From positions 1,302,001 to 1,366,000 of the forward strand of contig NZ_JACBZT010000001.1 of the NCBI RefSeq assembly GCF_013408985.1: 64,000 bases of DNA, in the 5' to 3' direction. Below the pieces are notes generated by a model. The model was not told where the DNA came from. It ran no database searches and worked only from the letters and a program-made list of their open reading frames with translations. Origin of the DNA: Petropleomorpha daqingensis (lineage in GTDB: Bacteria > Actinomycetota > Actinomycetes > Mycobacteriales > Geodermatophilaceae). Position 1 is the first letter of the stretch, and each line of letters opens with the position of its first letter. The translations under genes were made by a program, and so were the position numbers. This document shows, piece by piece, positions 9,359-16,003 of the stretch.

Positions 9359-9427
9359 AGTCCGGCTCCCCCCGGCCGATATCCGTACATCGAGACGGAC
9401 GCACCGTCCCAGTCCAGGGAGACCAGC

Positions 9428-9877
9428 ATGTCGGCACAGTCGATCACCGCCCGCCCCGGTCTGCGCGACTGGACGCCGGCCCAGCGGTTCGCCCTGGTGT
9501 TCGGGCTGGTCTACCTCGCGGTCGGCGTGGCCGGCTTCGCGGTGACCGGCTTCTCCGACTTCGCGGGGATGCACCACGACAAGCTGCTGGTGTTCAGCGT
9601 GAACCCGGCGCACAACGTCATCCACCTGGCGATGGGCCTCGCCTGGCTGGCCGCCGCCCCGCACCACCGCCCGGCCAAGGCGGTGAACCTCGTCCTCGGC
9701 GTGGTGCTCGGCCTGGTGACCGTGCTCGGGGCCTTCGACGGCATGGGCATCCTGGGCATGTCCGGCCTCGCCGACCCGGACAACTTCCTGCACCTGGCGA
9801 CGGCCACGCTCTCCCTCTACTTCGGCTCGCTGGCCGCCGGCACCCCGGCCGAGCGCGAGCCCGCCGCGGCGCACTGA
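9428..9877 (+). CDS. DUF4383 membrane protein
   Basis: A 149-aa integral membrane protein with four predicted helices. The pattern VNPAHNVIHLAMGLAWL and DNFLHLATATLSLYFG, with its conserved histidines, is characteristic of DUF4383. The ATG has CAGGGAGA upstream. The function of the family is unknown; it is common in actinobacterial chromosomes. Its stop is followed within 40 bp by the convergent Cys-rich micro-ORF. Confidence 0.85.
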   Translation: MSAQSITARPGLRDWTPAQRFALVFGLVYLAVGVAGFAVTGFSDFAGMHHDKLLVFSVNPAHNVIHLAMGLAWLAAAPHHRPAKAVNLVLGVVLGLVTVLGAFDGMGILGMSGLADPDNFLHLATATLSLYFGSLAAGTPAEREPAAAH

Positions 9878-9915
9878 GCCACCGGTCCCGGGCCCGGTAG
9901 CTCGTACTCCGCGGG

Positions 9916-9972
9916 TCAGCAGCCGCAGTCGCAGGTCTCGTCGCGGCAGTCGGGGTCGCAGCAGTCGGTCAC
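9916..9972 (-). CDS. 18-residue Cys-rich micropeptide coupled to merR
   Basis: A tiny ORF on the minus strand encodes MTDCCDPDCRDETCDCGC: six Cys and five acidic residues in 18. Its GTG start overlaps the TGA stop of the merR-type gene (GTGA). A strong Shine-Dalgarno (GGAGGTGAG) lies 5 nt upstream, inside the end of merR. The overlap, the ribosome site and the composition together suggest a translated metal-binding peptide made from the metal-responsive transcript. It is too short for standard gene finders. Whether it chelates metal, delivers it to the regulator or is a chance ORF is not known. Confidence 0.55.
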   Translation of the reverse strand: MTDCCDPDCRDETCDCGC

Positions 9973-10400
9973 GTTCGCTCACCTCCCTCCGCGGGCGGGC
10001 ACCAGGTGCCGGGGGACGGCGGTGGGCAGTTCGCGGCCGGGAGGGCCTCGGCCATCGCCGCCATCTCCGCGCGCAGGGCGAGCAGCCGGCCGATCTCGGC
10101 GTCGACCTCGCCCAGCCGGCGGCGCAGCAGGTCGCCGGCCGGCTCGCACGGGCACGTGCCGGTGTCGCGGATCTCCAGCAGCGTGCGGATGTCGGCCAGC
10201 CTCAGGCCGAGGCGCTGGGCGCCCCGGATGAACCGCAGGCGGTCGACCGCGCCGTCGTCGTAGCTGCGGTAGCCCGCTGACGTGCGCCGCGGCGGCTTCA
10301 GCAGGCCCGACCGCTCGTAGTAGCGCACGGTGTCGGACCGCACGCCGACGGCCGCGGCGAGCTCGGCCACCGTGCGGCCGTGCAGCGGCGGAGCTGTCAT
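9969..10400 (-). CDS. MerR-family heavy-metal-responsive regulator
   Basis: A 143-aa MerR protein. Residues 8-75 form the winged helix-turn-helix (VAELAAAVGVRSDTVRYYE), followed by a dimerisation helix. Candidate metal thiols are Cys83 and Cys85 (TCPCEP) at the start of that helix and Cys125 and Cys134 in the C-terminal tail. The CPC pattern recalls Zn-, Cd- or Hg-type sensors rather than CueR. Its own promoter has the 20-bp spacer and perfect dyad diagnostic of MerR control, so it autoregulates. The -10 ends 7 nt before the ATG, suggesting a leaderless mRNA. It sits downstream of the arsI-arsN2 operon. Confidence 0.88.
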   Translation of the reverse strand: MTAPPLHGRTVAELAAAVGVRSDTVRYYERSGLLKPPRRTSAGYRSYDDGAVDRLRFIRGAQRLGLRLADIRTLLEIRDTGTCPCEPAGDLLRRRLGEVDAEIGRLLALRAEMAAMAEALPAANCPPPSPGTWCPPAEGGERT

Positions 10401-10407
10401 GGCCGGG

Positions 10408-10439
10408 ACGCTAGGCCTTGGACCGCGGTCCAAGGTCAA
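10408..10439 (-). promoter_or_regulatory. MerR-type promoter/operator with perfect 20-bp dyad
   Basis: Reading the minus strand: -35 TTGACC (10439-10434), a 20-nt spacer, and -10 TAGCGT (10413-10408). The spacer carries a perfect palindrome at 10416-10435 (half site CCTTGGACCG). The over-long spacer with a central dyad is the hallmark of promoters that MerR regulators untwist. The -35 overlaps the stop codon of arsN2. The start codon of merR lies 7 nt beyond the -10. Confidence 0.85.
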
Positions 10440-10894
10440 GCCCGTCGGAGCAGGGCACGAGCGCTGTCGGGGCAGGCGCCGCGGAGCTCGGCCGAGGCCG
10501 CCAGCGCCTCGGGCAGCTCGTCGCGCGCGACCGGACGGAAGCCGAACCGCGGAAACCAGCCGTCGGCGGTCTCGGTCAGCAACGCCACCGGGGCCCGTTC
10601 CGCGTCGACCCGGTCCAGAGCCGCTGCGGTGAGCGCGGCTCCGATCCCCCACCCGCGGTGCTGGGCAGTCACGGCCGCCGAGCGCAGCAGGAACACCGTT
10701 CCCGCGCCGTCGACGTACCGCTCGAGCGCGACCGTCCCGACGACGGCGTCGTCGGACTCCGCGACCAGCAGGACGGCGACGGCGTCGAGACCGTCGAGGG
10801 GCAGAGCGGCGTCGGCGATCAGCCGGCGGACCGAGGCCAGGTCGCCCTGGGTCGCCGGTCGAATCGTCACACCCGGATCGGCGCCGCCGGTCAT
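10436..10894 (-). CDS. arsN2: GNAT acetyltransferase, ArsN2 type
   Basis: A 152-aa GNAT-fold protein. Acetyl-CoA loop motifs are AVTAQHRGWGIGAALTAAAL, and the C-terminal part has the ArsN-type ETADGWFPRFGFRPVARDELP. ArsN2 proteins are linked to arsenic resistance and are thought to acetylate arsenic-containing compounds. The ATG at 10894 overlaps the stop of the upstream 67-aa ORF (ATGA), placing it last in the arsI operon. The substrate is inferred from the family and from the arsenic context. Confidence 0.83.
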   Translation of the reverse strand: MTGGADPGVTIRPATQGDLASVRRLIADAALPLDGLDAVAVLLVAESDDAVVGTVALERYVDGAGTVFLLRSAAVTAQHRGWGIGAALTAAALDRVDAERAPVALLTETADGWFPRFGFRPVARDELPEALAASAELRGACPDSARALLRRA

Positions 10895-11094
10895 GCCGTC
10901 GCGCAGCACGACGTCGCGGCGACCTGACCGCCGCGCGGTCGGGAGAGCGCGGCTGCCGCTCGACGGGCGGTACGGGCCCACGCGCTCGGCCGGCAGCAGC
11001 GGGCGAGCCCGGCGAGCCGCGCGCGCTCGGCCCGCCGCTGCAGGCCGGTGCTGCGCTCGTCGACGATCACCAGGTCCGTGTACAGCGAGCTCAC
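10891..11094 (-). CDS. 67-aa basic Arg/Ala-rich small protein in ars operon
   Basis: A 67-residue ORF starting at GTG 11094 within the stop of arsI (GTGA) and ending in the start of arsN2 (ATGA), so it is translationally coupled on both sides. It begins MSSLYTDLVIVDERSTGLQ and continues as a basic, Arg/Ala-rich helix. It has two Cys pairs (ARCCRPS in the middle, TSCCATA at the end) that could bind arsenite or another thiophilic metal. I do not recognise a family. The tight coupling makes it a real gene candidate rather than a shadow. Confidence 0.6.
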   Translation of the reverse strand: MSSLYTDLVIVDERSTGLQRRAERARLAGLARCCRPSAWARTARRAAAALSRPRGGQVAATSCCATA

Positions 11095-11531
11095 GGCCGA
11101 GCTCCGGCCTCGGACGAGGTGGAGCAGCACGCCGGGCCGGAGTCCTGGGCTCCGAAGAAGGTCTTGCTGTCGGCGAGGACCGTGTAGACCTCCCAGCGCT
11201 CGCCGCTCGGGGTCCCCTCCACCCAGAACTTGTCCTGCTTCGCGTAGCAGCACGTGGTGCCGCGCTCGTCGACCGACGCGAGGCCGTGCGCGGCCAGCCG
11301 GGTCTGCTCGGCGTCGACGTCGTCCGTGGAGCCGACCTCGATGCCGAGGTGGTTGAGGGTGCCGCCCTGGCCGGGGTTCTCCAGCAGCACGAGCTTCAGC
11401 GGCGGGTCGGCGATCGCGAAGTTCGCGTAGCCGGGGCGGGTCTTGGCCGGCTCGGTGCCGAAGAGCGTGGCGTAGAACGCGGTCGCGGCCTCGACGTCGT
11501 CGACGTTGAGCGCGAGCTGGATGCGGGACAC
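11091..11531 (-). CDS. arsI: ArsI/CadI-family dioxygenase-fold protein (C-As lyase type)
   Basis: A 146-aa VOC-fold protein of the ArsI (organoarsenical C-As lyase)/CadI family. Predicted Fe(II) ligands are Gln5, His61 (LNHLGIEV) and Glu114 (RWEVYTVL). The thiol pair that binds trivalent organoarsenicals is Cys94-Cys95 (TTCCYAKQDKFWV). A further CC pair is in the C-terminal tail. The start is GTG 11531 with AAGGAGG upstream. It heads the minus-strand arm of the ars locus, divergent from arsR. Activity on methylarsenite is inferred from the family; CadI homologs have no proven activity. Confidence 0.87.
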   Translation of the reverse strand: MSRIQLALNVDDVEAATAFYATLFGTEPAKTRPGYANFAIADPPLKLVLLENPGQGGTLNHLGIEVGSTDDVDAEQTRLAAHGLASVDERGTTCCYAKQDKFWVEGTPSGERWEVYTVLADSKTFFGAQDSGPACCSTSSEAGARP

Positions 11532-11618
11532 GGTGGACCTCCTTCTCCGCAGTGATCCATCGATCACTGTCGATACGAGAGGTTGCACCAACGTATCGAT
11601 GTCTGTCAATATCTATCT
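11532..11618. promoter_or_regulatory. Divergent ars promoter region with two inverted repeats
   Basis: The 87-bp gap between arsI and arsR holds two dyads suited to ArsR dimers. One is AGTGATC-N4-GATCACT at 11551-11568. The other is TCGATACG (11570-11577) paired with CGTATCGA (11592-11599). For arsR, TTGCAC (11583-11588) and CAATAT (11607-11612), 18 nt apart, could be the -35 and -10, with the GTG 6 nt further on. A perfect TTGACA lies on the minus strand at 11604-11609. The repeats overlap both directions, so one repressor could control both arms. Confidence 0.65.
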
Positions 11619-11969
11619 GTGCGCGAGCTACCCCTCCTCGAACAGCCGGACGTCCAGGTCTGCTGCGCTCCCCTCGCGAGCGAGGTCCTGTCCGAGCCCG
11701 ACGCGCAGACGCTGGCCCGTCAGTTCGCGGCGCTCGCCGACCCCGTGCGGCTGCGCCTGGTCTCGCTGCTCGCCACCGCCGAGGACGGCGCCGTCTGCGC
11801 GTGCGACCTCGTGGCGCCGGTCGGCAAGAGCCAACCGACGGTGTCGCACCACCTCAAGGTGCTGGTGGACGCCGGCCTGGCCACGAGCGAACGGCGCGGG
11901 CGCAACATCTGGTACGGCGTCGTGCCGGCCGCCCTGGAGGCCTTGCGCGGCGCGCTCGCCACCCGCTGA
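11619..11969 (+). CDS. arsR: ArsR-family arsenite repressor, N-terminal Cys-Cys type
   Basis: A 116-aa ArsR/SmtB winged-helix repressor. With the GTG at 11619 as start, an N-terminal Cys15-Cys16 pair (VQVCCAPL) falls exactly where the Corynebacterium-type ArsR places its arsenite ligands. Cys60 and Cys62 (AVCACDL) supply the third thiol. The DNA-recognition helix is GKSQPTVSHHLKVLVDAG. A TTG at 11583 is in frame but lies inside the likely promoter. It is divergent from arsI and is the probable sensor for the whole locus. Confidence 0.88.
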   Translation: MRELPLLEQPDVQVCCAPLASEVLSEPDAQTLARQFAALADPVRLRLVSLLATAEDGAVCACDLVAPVGKSQPTVSHHLKVLVDAGLATSERRGRNIWYGVVPAALEALRGALATR

Positions 11970-12026
11970 GGGGATTCACCCGGAGTTCGCTTGACCGGGC
12001 GGATCCGCCTCGGGTCTCATCACTGC

Positions 12027-12338
12027 GTGCTGACATCAGTGTCGACTGATGAGTTGGTCCGCGTGCTGGCCGACCCGATGCGAGCCCGGATCGTCGAGCT
12101 GCTCGCGGACGAGGAGCTGTGCACCTGCCATCTCGTCGAGCTGACCGGTGCCCGGCAGACGAACGTGAGCAACCACCTCCGTGTGCTGCGCCACGCCGGG
12201 CTCGTGCAGACCGAGCCGGTCGGGCGCTACACCTACTACCGGCTCCGCCCGGAGGCCCTCGCCGCGGTAGCGGCGCACTACCGCGACCTGGCCGAGCGCG
12301 GGACCCGGCCGGAGCGGGGACGACGGCCGTGCGGCTGA
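12027..12338 (+). CDS. arsR: Second ArsR-family repressor, ELCxC type
   Basis: An ArsR/SmtB protein of about 103 aa with the alpha-3 metalloid site ELCTCHL, which is distinct from the N-terminal CC type next door. The recognition helix is ARQTNVSNHLRVLRHAG. The start is uncertain: GTG 12027 is used, but GTG 12039 also fits, and a perfect dyad (12034-12051) overlaps both. It overlaps the aquaporin gene by 10 bp and heads the channel-arsC part. Two ArsR proteins with different binding sites suggest graded or two-inducer control. Confidence 0.82.
   Translation: MLTSVSTDELVRVLADPMRARIVELLADEELCTCHLVELTGARQTNVSNHLRVLRHAGLVQTEPVGRYTYYRLRPEALAAVAAHYRDLAERGTRPERGRRPCG
12034..12051 (+). promoter_or_regulatory. 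ArsR-like operator overlapping the second arsR start
   Basis: A perfect inverted repeat CATCAGT-GTCG-ACTGATG (7-bp arms, 4-bp centre). Its size and its ATCA/TGAT half sites match the AGTGATC-N4-GATCACT dyad in front of arsI. It lies on the first codons of the second arsR, consistent with autoregulation. Confidence 0.6.
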
Positions 12339-13018
12339 CGCTCCTCGCGCGGCAGGCGCTGGCCGAGTTCCTCGGCTCGGCCGGGCTGGTCGCCGTCGTC
12401 ATCGGCTCGGGTATCGCCGCGCAGCAGCTCTCCCCCACCGACACCGGGCTGCAGCTGCTGGAGAACGCCCTGGTCACCGGCGCCGGCCTGGTCGCCCTGA
12501 TCCTCGCGTTCGGGCCCGTCTCCGGCGGCCACTTCAACCCGGTGGTGACCCTGGCCGGCCGCGCCTTCGGTGGCGTGTCGACCCGCCAGGTGGCCGCCTA
12601 CCTGCCCGCCCAGCTCGCCGGTGGCGTCGTCGGTGCGATCGCGGCCAACCTGATGTTCAGCCTGCCCGCGATCAGCATCTCCGGGCACGAGCGCTCCGGC
12701 GGCGGGTTGTGGCTCTCGGAGGTCCTCGCCACGTTCGGGCTGGTCGTGCTGGTCTTCGGGCTGACCCGCGCCGGTCGCGGCGGCGTGGCCCCGTTCGCCG
12801 TCGGCGCCTACATCGCCGCCGCCTACTGGTGGTCGAGCTCCACGAGCTTCGCCAACCCGATGGTCGCCGTCGCCCGCACCCTGTCGGACACCTTCGCCGG
12901 CATCGCGCCGTCCTCCGTCGCCGTCTTCGTCGTCATGCAGCTGATCGGAGCGGCGCTCGGCGTCGGTGCCGTCGCCCTGCTGTACCCGCACGCCGTCCCC
13001 GTCGAGGAGTCGCGATGA
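12329..13018 (+). CDS. MIP/aquaporin-family channel, probable arsenite efflux channel
   Basis: A 229-aa six-helix major intrinsic protein. The first NPA box is NPV (residues 70-72, in GGHFNPVVTLAG). The second is NPM (176-178, in SFANPMVAVAR), with the selectivity Arg183 after it. It sits between arsR and arsC with overlaps on both sides. In ars operons without ArsB or Acr3, such a channel (AqpS type) lets arsenite made by ArsC diffuse out. No active arsenite pump or ArsA is in the window, so the channel is the likely exit. Water or glycerol transport is the alternative. Confidence 0.85.
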   Translation: MRLTLLARQALAEFLGSAGLVAVVIGSGIAAQQLSPTDTGLQLLENALVTGAGLVALILAFGPVSGGHFNPVVTLAGRAFGGVSTRQVAAYLPAQLAGGVVGAIAANLMFSLPAISISGHERSGGGLWLSEVLATFGLVVLVFGLTRAGRGGVAPFAVGAYIAAAYWWSSSTSFANPMVAVARTLSDTFAGIAPSSVAVFVVMQLIGAALGVGAVALLYPHAVPVEESR

Positions 13019-13410
13019 GCCGACCGAGCGTCCTGTTCGCCTGCGTCCACAACTCCGGCCGGTCGGTCGCCGCGCAGGCGCTGGCCCGGCACTACGCCGA
13101 CGGACGCGTCGACGTCCGGTCCGCGGGCTCCGAGCCGGGCGCGGGCGTCAACCCGGTCGTCGCCCAGGTGCTCGCCGAGCGCGGGCTGGCGGTGGACGAC
13201 CACGTGCCCACGCTGCTCGACCGCGACCTGGTCGAGGGCAGCGACGTCGTCGTCACCATGGGGTGCGGCGAGACCTGCCCGGTCTTCCCCGGCAAGCGGT
13301 ACGAGGACTGGCCGGTCGAGGACCCTGCCGGTCAGGACCTCGAGACGGTGCGGCGGATCGTCGACGACGTCGACGCCCGGGTGCGTCGGCTGCTCGCCGA
13401 CCTCGGGTAG
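13015..13410 (+). CDS. arsC: Arsenate reductase, low-molecular-weight phosphatase fold
   Basis: A 131-aa LMW-PTP-type reductase. The catalytic P-loop is CVHNSGRS (Cys10, C-x5-R-S), and the resolving thiols are in MGCGETCPVFPG. The usual Gln-Met after GRS is replaced by Val-Ala. The DPAGQD motif supplies the general acid. Actinobacterial enzymes of this group couple to mycothiol/mycoredoxin or thioredoxin. The ATG overlaps the channel stop (ATGA), so arsenate reduction and arsenite exit are produced together. Confidence 0.88.
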   Translation: MSRPSVLFACVHNSGRSVAAQALARHYADGRVDVRSAGSEPGAGVNPVVAQVLAERGLAVDDHVPTLLDRDLVEGSDVVVTMGCGETCPVFPGKRYEDWPVEDPAGQDLETVRRIVDDVDARVRRLLADLG

Positions 13411-13411
13411 C

Positions 13412-14026
13412 TCAGGCGGCCCGGCGGACGACGTTGCCGGAGCCGAAGGGGACGCCGTCGACCGCGAACCCGCGAGCCACGAGCACGTCACCCAGGGCGC
13501 GGTTCATCACCTGCTGGACGACGAAGTCCGCGCTCGCGCCGTGCACCTGGTCGACGCTCATCCGGTCGTGCTGGCGCCAGGTGACGACGATGCCGCTCAG
13601 GCTGGGCTCCGGGGTCAGGCAGGCCCCGCCGAGCTCGCGGCCCTCGCCGGACGCGTCGTGCATCGGCAGCCCGGCCTCGGCCAGGGCCGCGGTGACCTCG
13701 ACGACCAGGGAGGTCAGCGGGTCGTCGTCCGTGATCACGGTGTCCCAGTCGTCGGGCAGCCGGTCGAGCTGCTCGGCGAGGTGCTCCAGCCAGGACCACT
13801 CCTGCGGCGAGGGACGGCGGTTCAGCCCACCGTCGGCGCGGCGGTACCCGAAGACGGGCTGCGCGCCGGGCTCGCACTCGCCGGCCGCCCAGACGGCGTC
13901 CGCACGATCGGCGAACGGGCCGGCGACGATCCGACCAGGCCCCTCGTCACCGTCGACGACCAGCCACCAGCCCTGGCAGTTGACGCTGCCGAGGAGCACA
14001 TCGCCGCTGGACAGACCACCACTCAC
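13412..14026 (-). CDS. Hypothetical 204-aa protein
   Basis: I do not recognise this protein. It is cytoplasmic, acidic and has no membrane segment. It begins with an SGG-rich stretch, then a Trp-rich part (QGWWLVVDGDEGPGRI) that resembles small regulatory or immunity-type folds. A helical region (QEWSWLEHLAEQLDRLPDDW) and a C-terminal mixed part follow. The GTG at 14026 has AGAGGTG upstream. It ends 2 bp from the convergent arsC stop, so it may be only a neighbour of the ars locus. Confidence 0.65.
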   Translation of the reverse strand: MSGGLSSGDVLLGSVNCQGWWLVVDGDEGPGRIVAGPFADRADAVWAAGECEPGAQPVFGYRRADGGLNRRPSPQEWSWLEHLAEQLDRLPDDWDTVITDDDPLTSLVVEVTAALAEAGLPMHDASGEGRELGGACLTPEPSLSGIVVTWRQHDRMSVDQVHGASADFVVQQVMNRALGDVLVARGFAVDGVPFGSGNVVRRAA

Positions 14027-14264
14027 GTGGCACGCACCTCTTCCGTGAAAAGCACCGTCGCCGGGGAAGTGCGACGGCACCGCCGCGCCGTCCTTGGCGC
14101 GCGGTAGGAGAGAAGTTAGAGGTCGGCAGGTCCGGCGGAGGCCCGTCGCGACAGGCGCCGTGGTGCGCGTTCCCGAATCGTTGCGGAGCTGCCGATAGGG
14201 GGTGATGACCTGTCTTCTGCGCCGGTCACATGTCGACAAGTTCCGCCCGTGTCGAGCGTGCGGA

Positions 14265-14295
14265 CGCTCCGGAAGTGGTCGATGACCCCGGAGCG
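14265..14295 (-). terminator. Hairpin downstream of DinB gene
   Basis: Inverted repeat CGCTCCGG (14265-14272) and CCGGAGCG (14288-14295) with a 15-nt loop, just beyond the stop of the minus-strand DinB gene. There is no U-tract, as is usual in this kind of genome. The 14027-14309 gap holds nothing else that I can support. Confidence 0.45.
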
Positions 14296-14309
14296 GCCGT
14301 GTGTCGCCG

Positions 14310-14891
14310 TCACTGGCCCAGGCGGCCGTCGATCCGCTCGCGCAGCAGGTCGGCGTGGCCCATGTGCCGGGCGTACTCCTCGATCATCCCGACCAGCGCC
14401 TCGCGCAACGACATCGGCCCGCCACCGCTGCCGTGCTCGTTCGCGGCGTCGTCGGCGGTGAGGTCGAGGTCCGGCGACCCGGCCACGAACCGGACGGCGA
14501 AGTCGACCTCCGCGCGCCAGGTCGCCCACGCCTCCGCGACGACCTCCGGATCGGCGACGGCACCGTCGAAGTCACCGTCCCGGTCGGTCTCGGTGCAGTA
14601 CAGCCGGGGCGCGTCCTGCCCCGCCAGCAGCCGCCGGAACGTCGCCCGCTCCACCTCGGCAAGGTGCCGCACCAGCCCGAGCAGCGACAGCGTCGAGGGC
14701 TCGACGGCGCGCCGCGCCAGGGCGTCGGCGTCGAGGCCGGCGCACTTGAGCTCCAGCGTGAGCCGCTGCCGGCGCAGCGCCTCGGCCAGCGTGGTGCGCT
14801 CGTCGCCCAGCCGCGGGCCGTGCTCGCGCGGGTCGTCGTCCGAGGGTCTGCCGTACGCGGTGAACATGTCGGCGCGCCGGGTCGAGGCCAT
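14310..14891 (-). CDS. DinB/DUF664 family protein
   Basis: A 193-aa DinB-superfamily four-helix bundle. Metal-site histidines are in LGLVRHLAEVERATF and in the C-terminal motif MIEEYARHMGHADLLRERIDG, the DUF664 signature. It is longer than its relative at 5409-5909 and not its recent duplicate. The gene is monocistronic, divergent from the cupin gene, with about 78 bp between. A mycothiol-dependent role is inferred only from the family. Confidence 0.83.
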   Translation of the reverse strand: MASTRRADMFTAYGRPSDDDPREHGPRLGDERTTLAEALRRQRLTLELKCAGLDADALARRAVEPSTLSLLGLVRHLAEVERATFRRLLAGQDAPRLYCTETDRDGDFDGAVADPEVVAEAWATWRAEVDFAVRFVAGSPDLDLTADDAANEHGSGGGPMSLREALVGMIEEYARHMGHADLLRERIDGRLGQ

Positions 14892-14969
14892 GACGGCATC
14901 GTCGGCGCCCCGCGGACCGGCGCACAAAGGGATATCGACGCGCGCCGCGATCAGCGGTGTACTCCCCCC

Positions 14970-15416
14970 ATGACGACGCCCGAGGTCGGCACCGAGCTGG
15001 TCAACCCCGTCGCCGGCACGAAGACGGTCTTCGTCGCGACGGCGACCTCGACGGACGGCGAGCACGTCGAGGTCGAGGCGACCTACCCGCCGAACAGCAC
15101 GCGCCCGGCGCGCCACGTGCACCCGTCGCAGACCGAGCACTTCGCGGTGCTCGCCGGCAGCCTGGAGGTCCGGCGCGGCGGCGAGGCGTTCACCGCCGGC
15201 GTCGGGGAGGAGTTCAGCGTCGAGCCCGGCGTCGCCCACCAGATGTGGGCCGGCGACGACGGCGCGGTCTTCCGGTGGCGGACGTCGCCGGCGCTGCGGA
15301 CCGGCGAGCTGTACTGCTCGATGTGGGAGTGCGCCCGCGACAACGACTGGGCCCCGAGCGGGCTGCAGATGCTCGAGGCGGTCAGCGCGTTCGGCGACGA
15401 GTTCCGCCTCGCCTGA
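14970..15416 (+). CDS. Cupin-domain protein
   Basis: A 148-aa single-domain cupin. Conserved motif 1 is RHVHPSQTEHFAVLAG (two His and a Glu/His as metal ligands). Motif 2 is EPGVAHQMWAGDDG. Cupins of this shape include small isomerases, dioxygenases and sugar-binding proteins. The C-terminal segment GLQMLEAVSAFGDEF is typical of the actinobacterial group but gives no substrate. The ATG at 14970 has no strong Shine-Dalgarno. Confidence 0.83.
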   Translation: MTTPEVGTELVNPVAGTKTVFVATATSTDGEHVEVEATYPPNSTRPARHVHPSQTEHFAVLAGSLEVRRGGEAFTAGVGEEFSVEPGVAHQMWAGDDGAVFRWRTSPALRTGELYCSMWECARDNDWAPSGLQMLEAVSAFGDEFRLA

Positions 15417-15455
15417 TCGCACCGCCGTCCCCGCCCGTGCCCGGGAGGTGAGCCG

Positions 15456-15992
15456 GTGAGGCCGAGCAGCCGGGCACGCCCGTGGGTCCTCGCCGGGCTC
15501 GTGCTGGCGCTGGCCGCCGTCGTCGCCGTCGTGGTCGCCGCGCTCGTCGTGCCCGACGACCGGCCGGACGCCGTCCCGCAGCCGAGCGCCACGGCGTCGA
15601 CGGGCGCCGCGATCCCGAGGTCCGAGCTGGCCGGGCAGTGGTCCGGCGAGGGGACGCTGACCGACTGCGCCGGATTCGACGAGGGCTGTCCCCGCACGCT
15701 GACGCTGACCCTCATGATCAGCTGCCCGCAGGACCCCTGCACCGTGACCCCCGTCGAGCGGGGCGAGGGCCACCCGCCCCTGCGGTTCCAGGACGGCCGC
15801 TACCGGGCCGCCGGACCCGTCCGGGCCGACGTCGGGCCCACCTGCACGGGGAACCCGACGAGCGGGCTGTGGCACCTCGACCTGGCCGAGCAGGACGGCC
15901 GGCTGGTGGGCCGGTACTCGGAGTCCACGGTGCAGAGCTTCGACTGCGGCGCCACGTCGGTGGCGTGGGACGTCACCTTCGCCCGGACGTGA
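15456..15992 (+). CDS. Membrane-anchored extracytoplasmic protein
   Basis: A 178-aa protein with one N-terminal membrane segment (residues 12-33), a Pro/Ser/Thr-rich linker, then a small domain with six Cys. That domain opens GQWSGEGTLTDCAG and ends with a beta-rich part (GRLVGRYSEST), reminiscent of lipocalin-like or serine-kinase-associated sensor domains. The GTG has GGGAGGTGA upstream. The function is not recognised. Confidence 0.7.
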   Translation: MRPSSRARPWVLAGLVLALAAVVAVVVAALVVPDDRPDAVPQPSATASTGAAIPRSELAGQWSGEGTLTDCAGFDEGCPRTLTLTLMISCPQDPCTVTPVERGEGHPPLRFQDGRYRAAGPVRADVGPTCTGNPTSGLWHLDLAEQDGRLVGRYSESTVQSFDCGATSVAWDVTFART

Positions 15993-16003
15993 CGGCTCGG
16001 GAC

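Noticed and set aside
6662-9982. A 1106-codon open frame on the minus strand
   Set aside because: It is antisense to the GGDEF-EAL and DUF4383 genes, has low-complexity Gly/Arg/Val composition and no recognisable domain. It is a product of high third-position GC.
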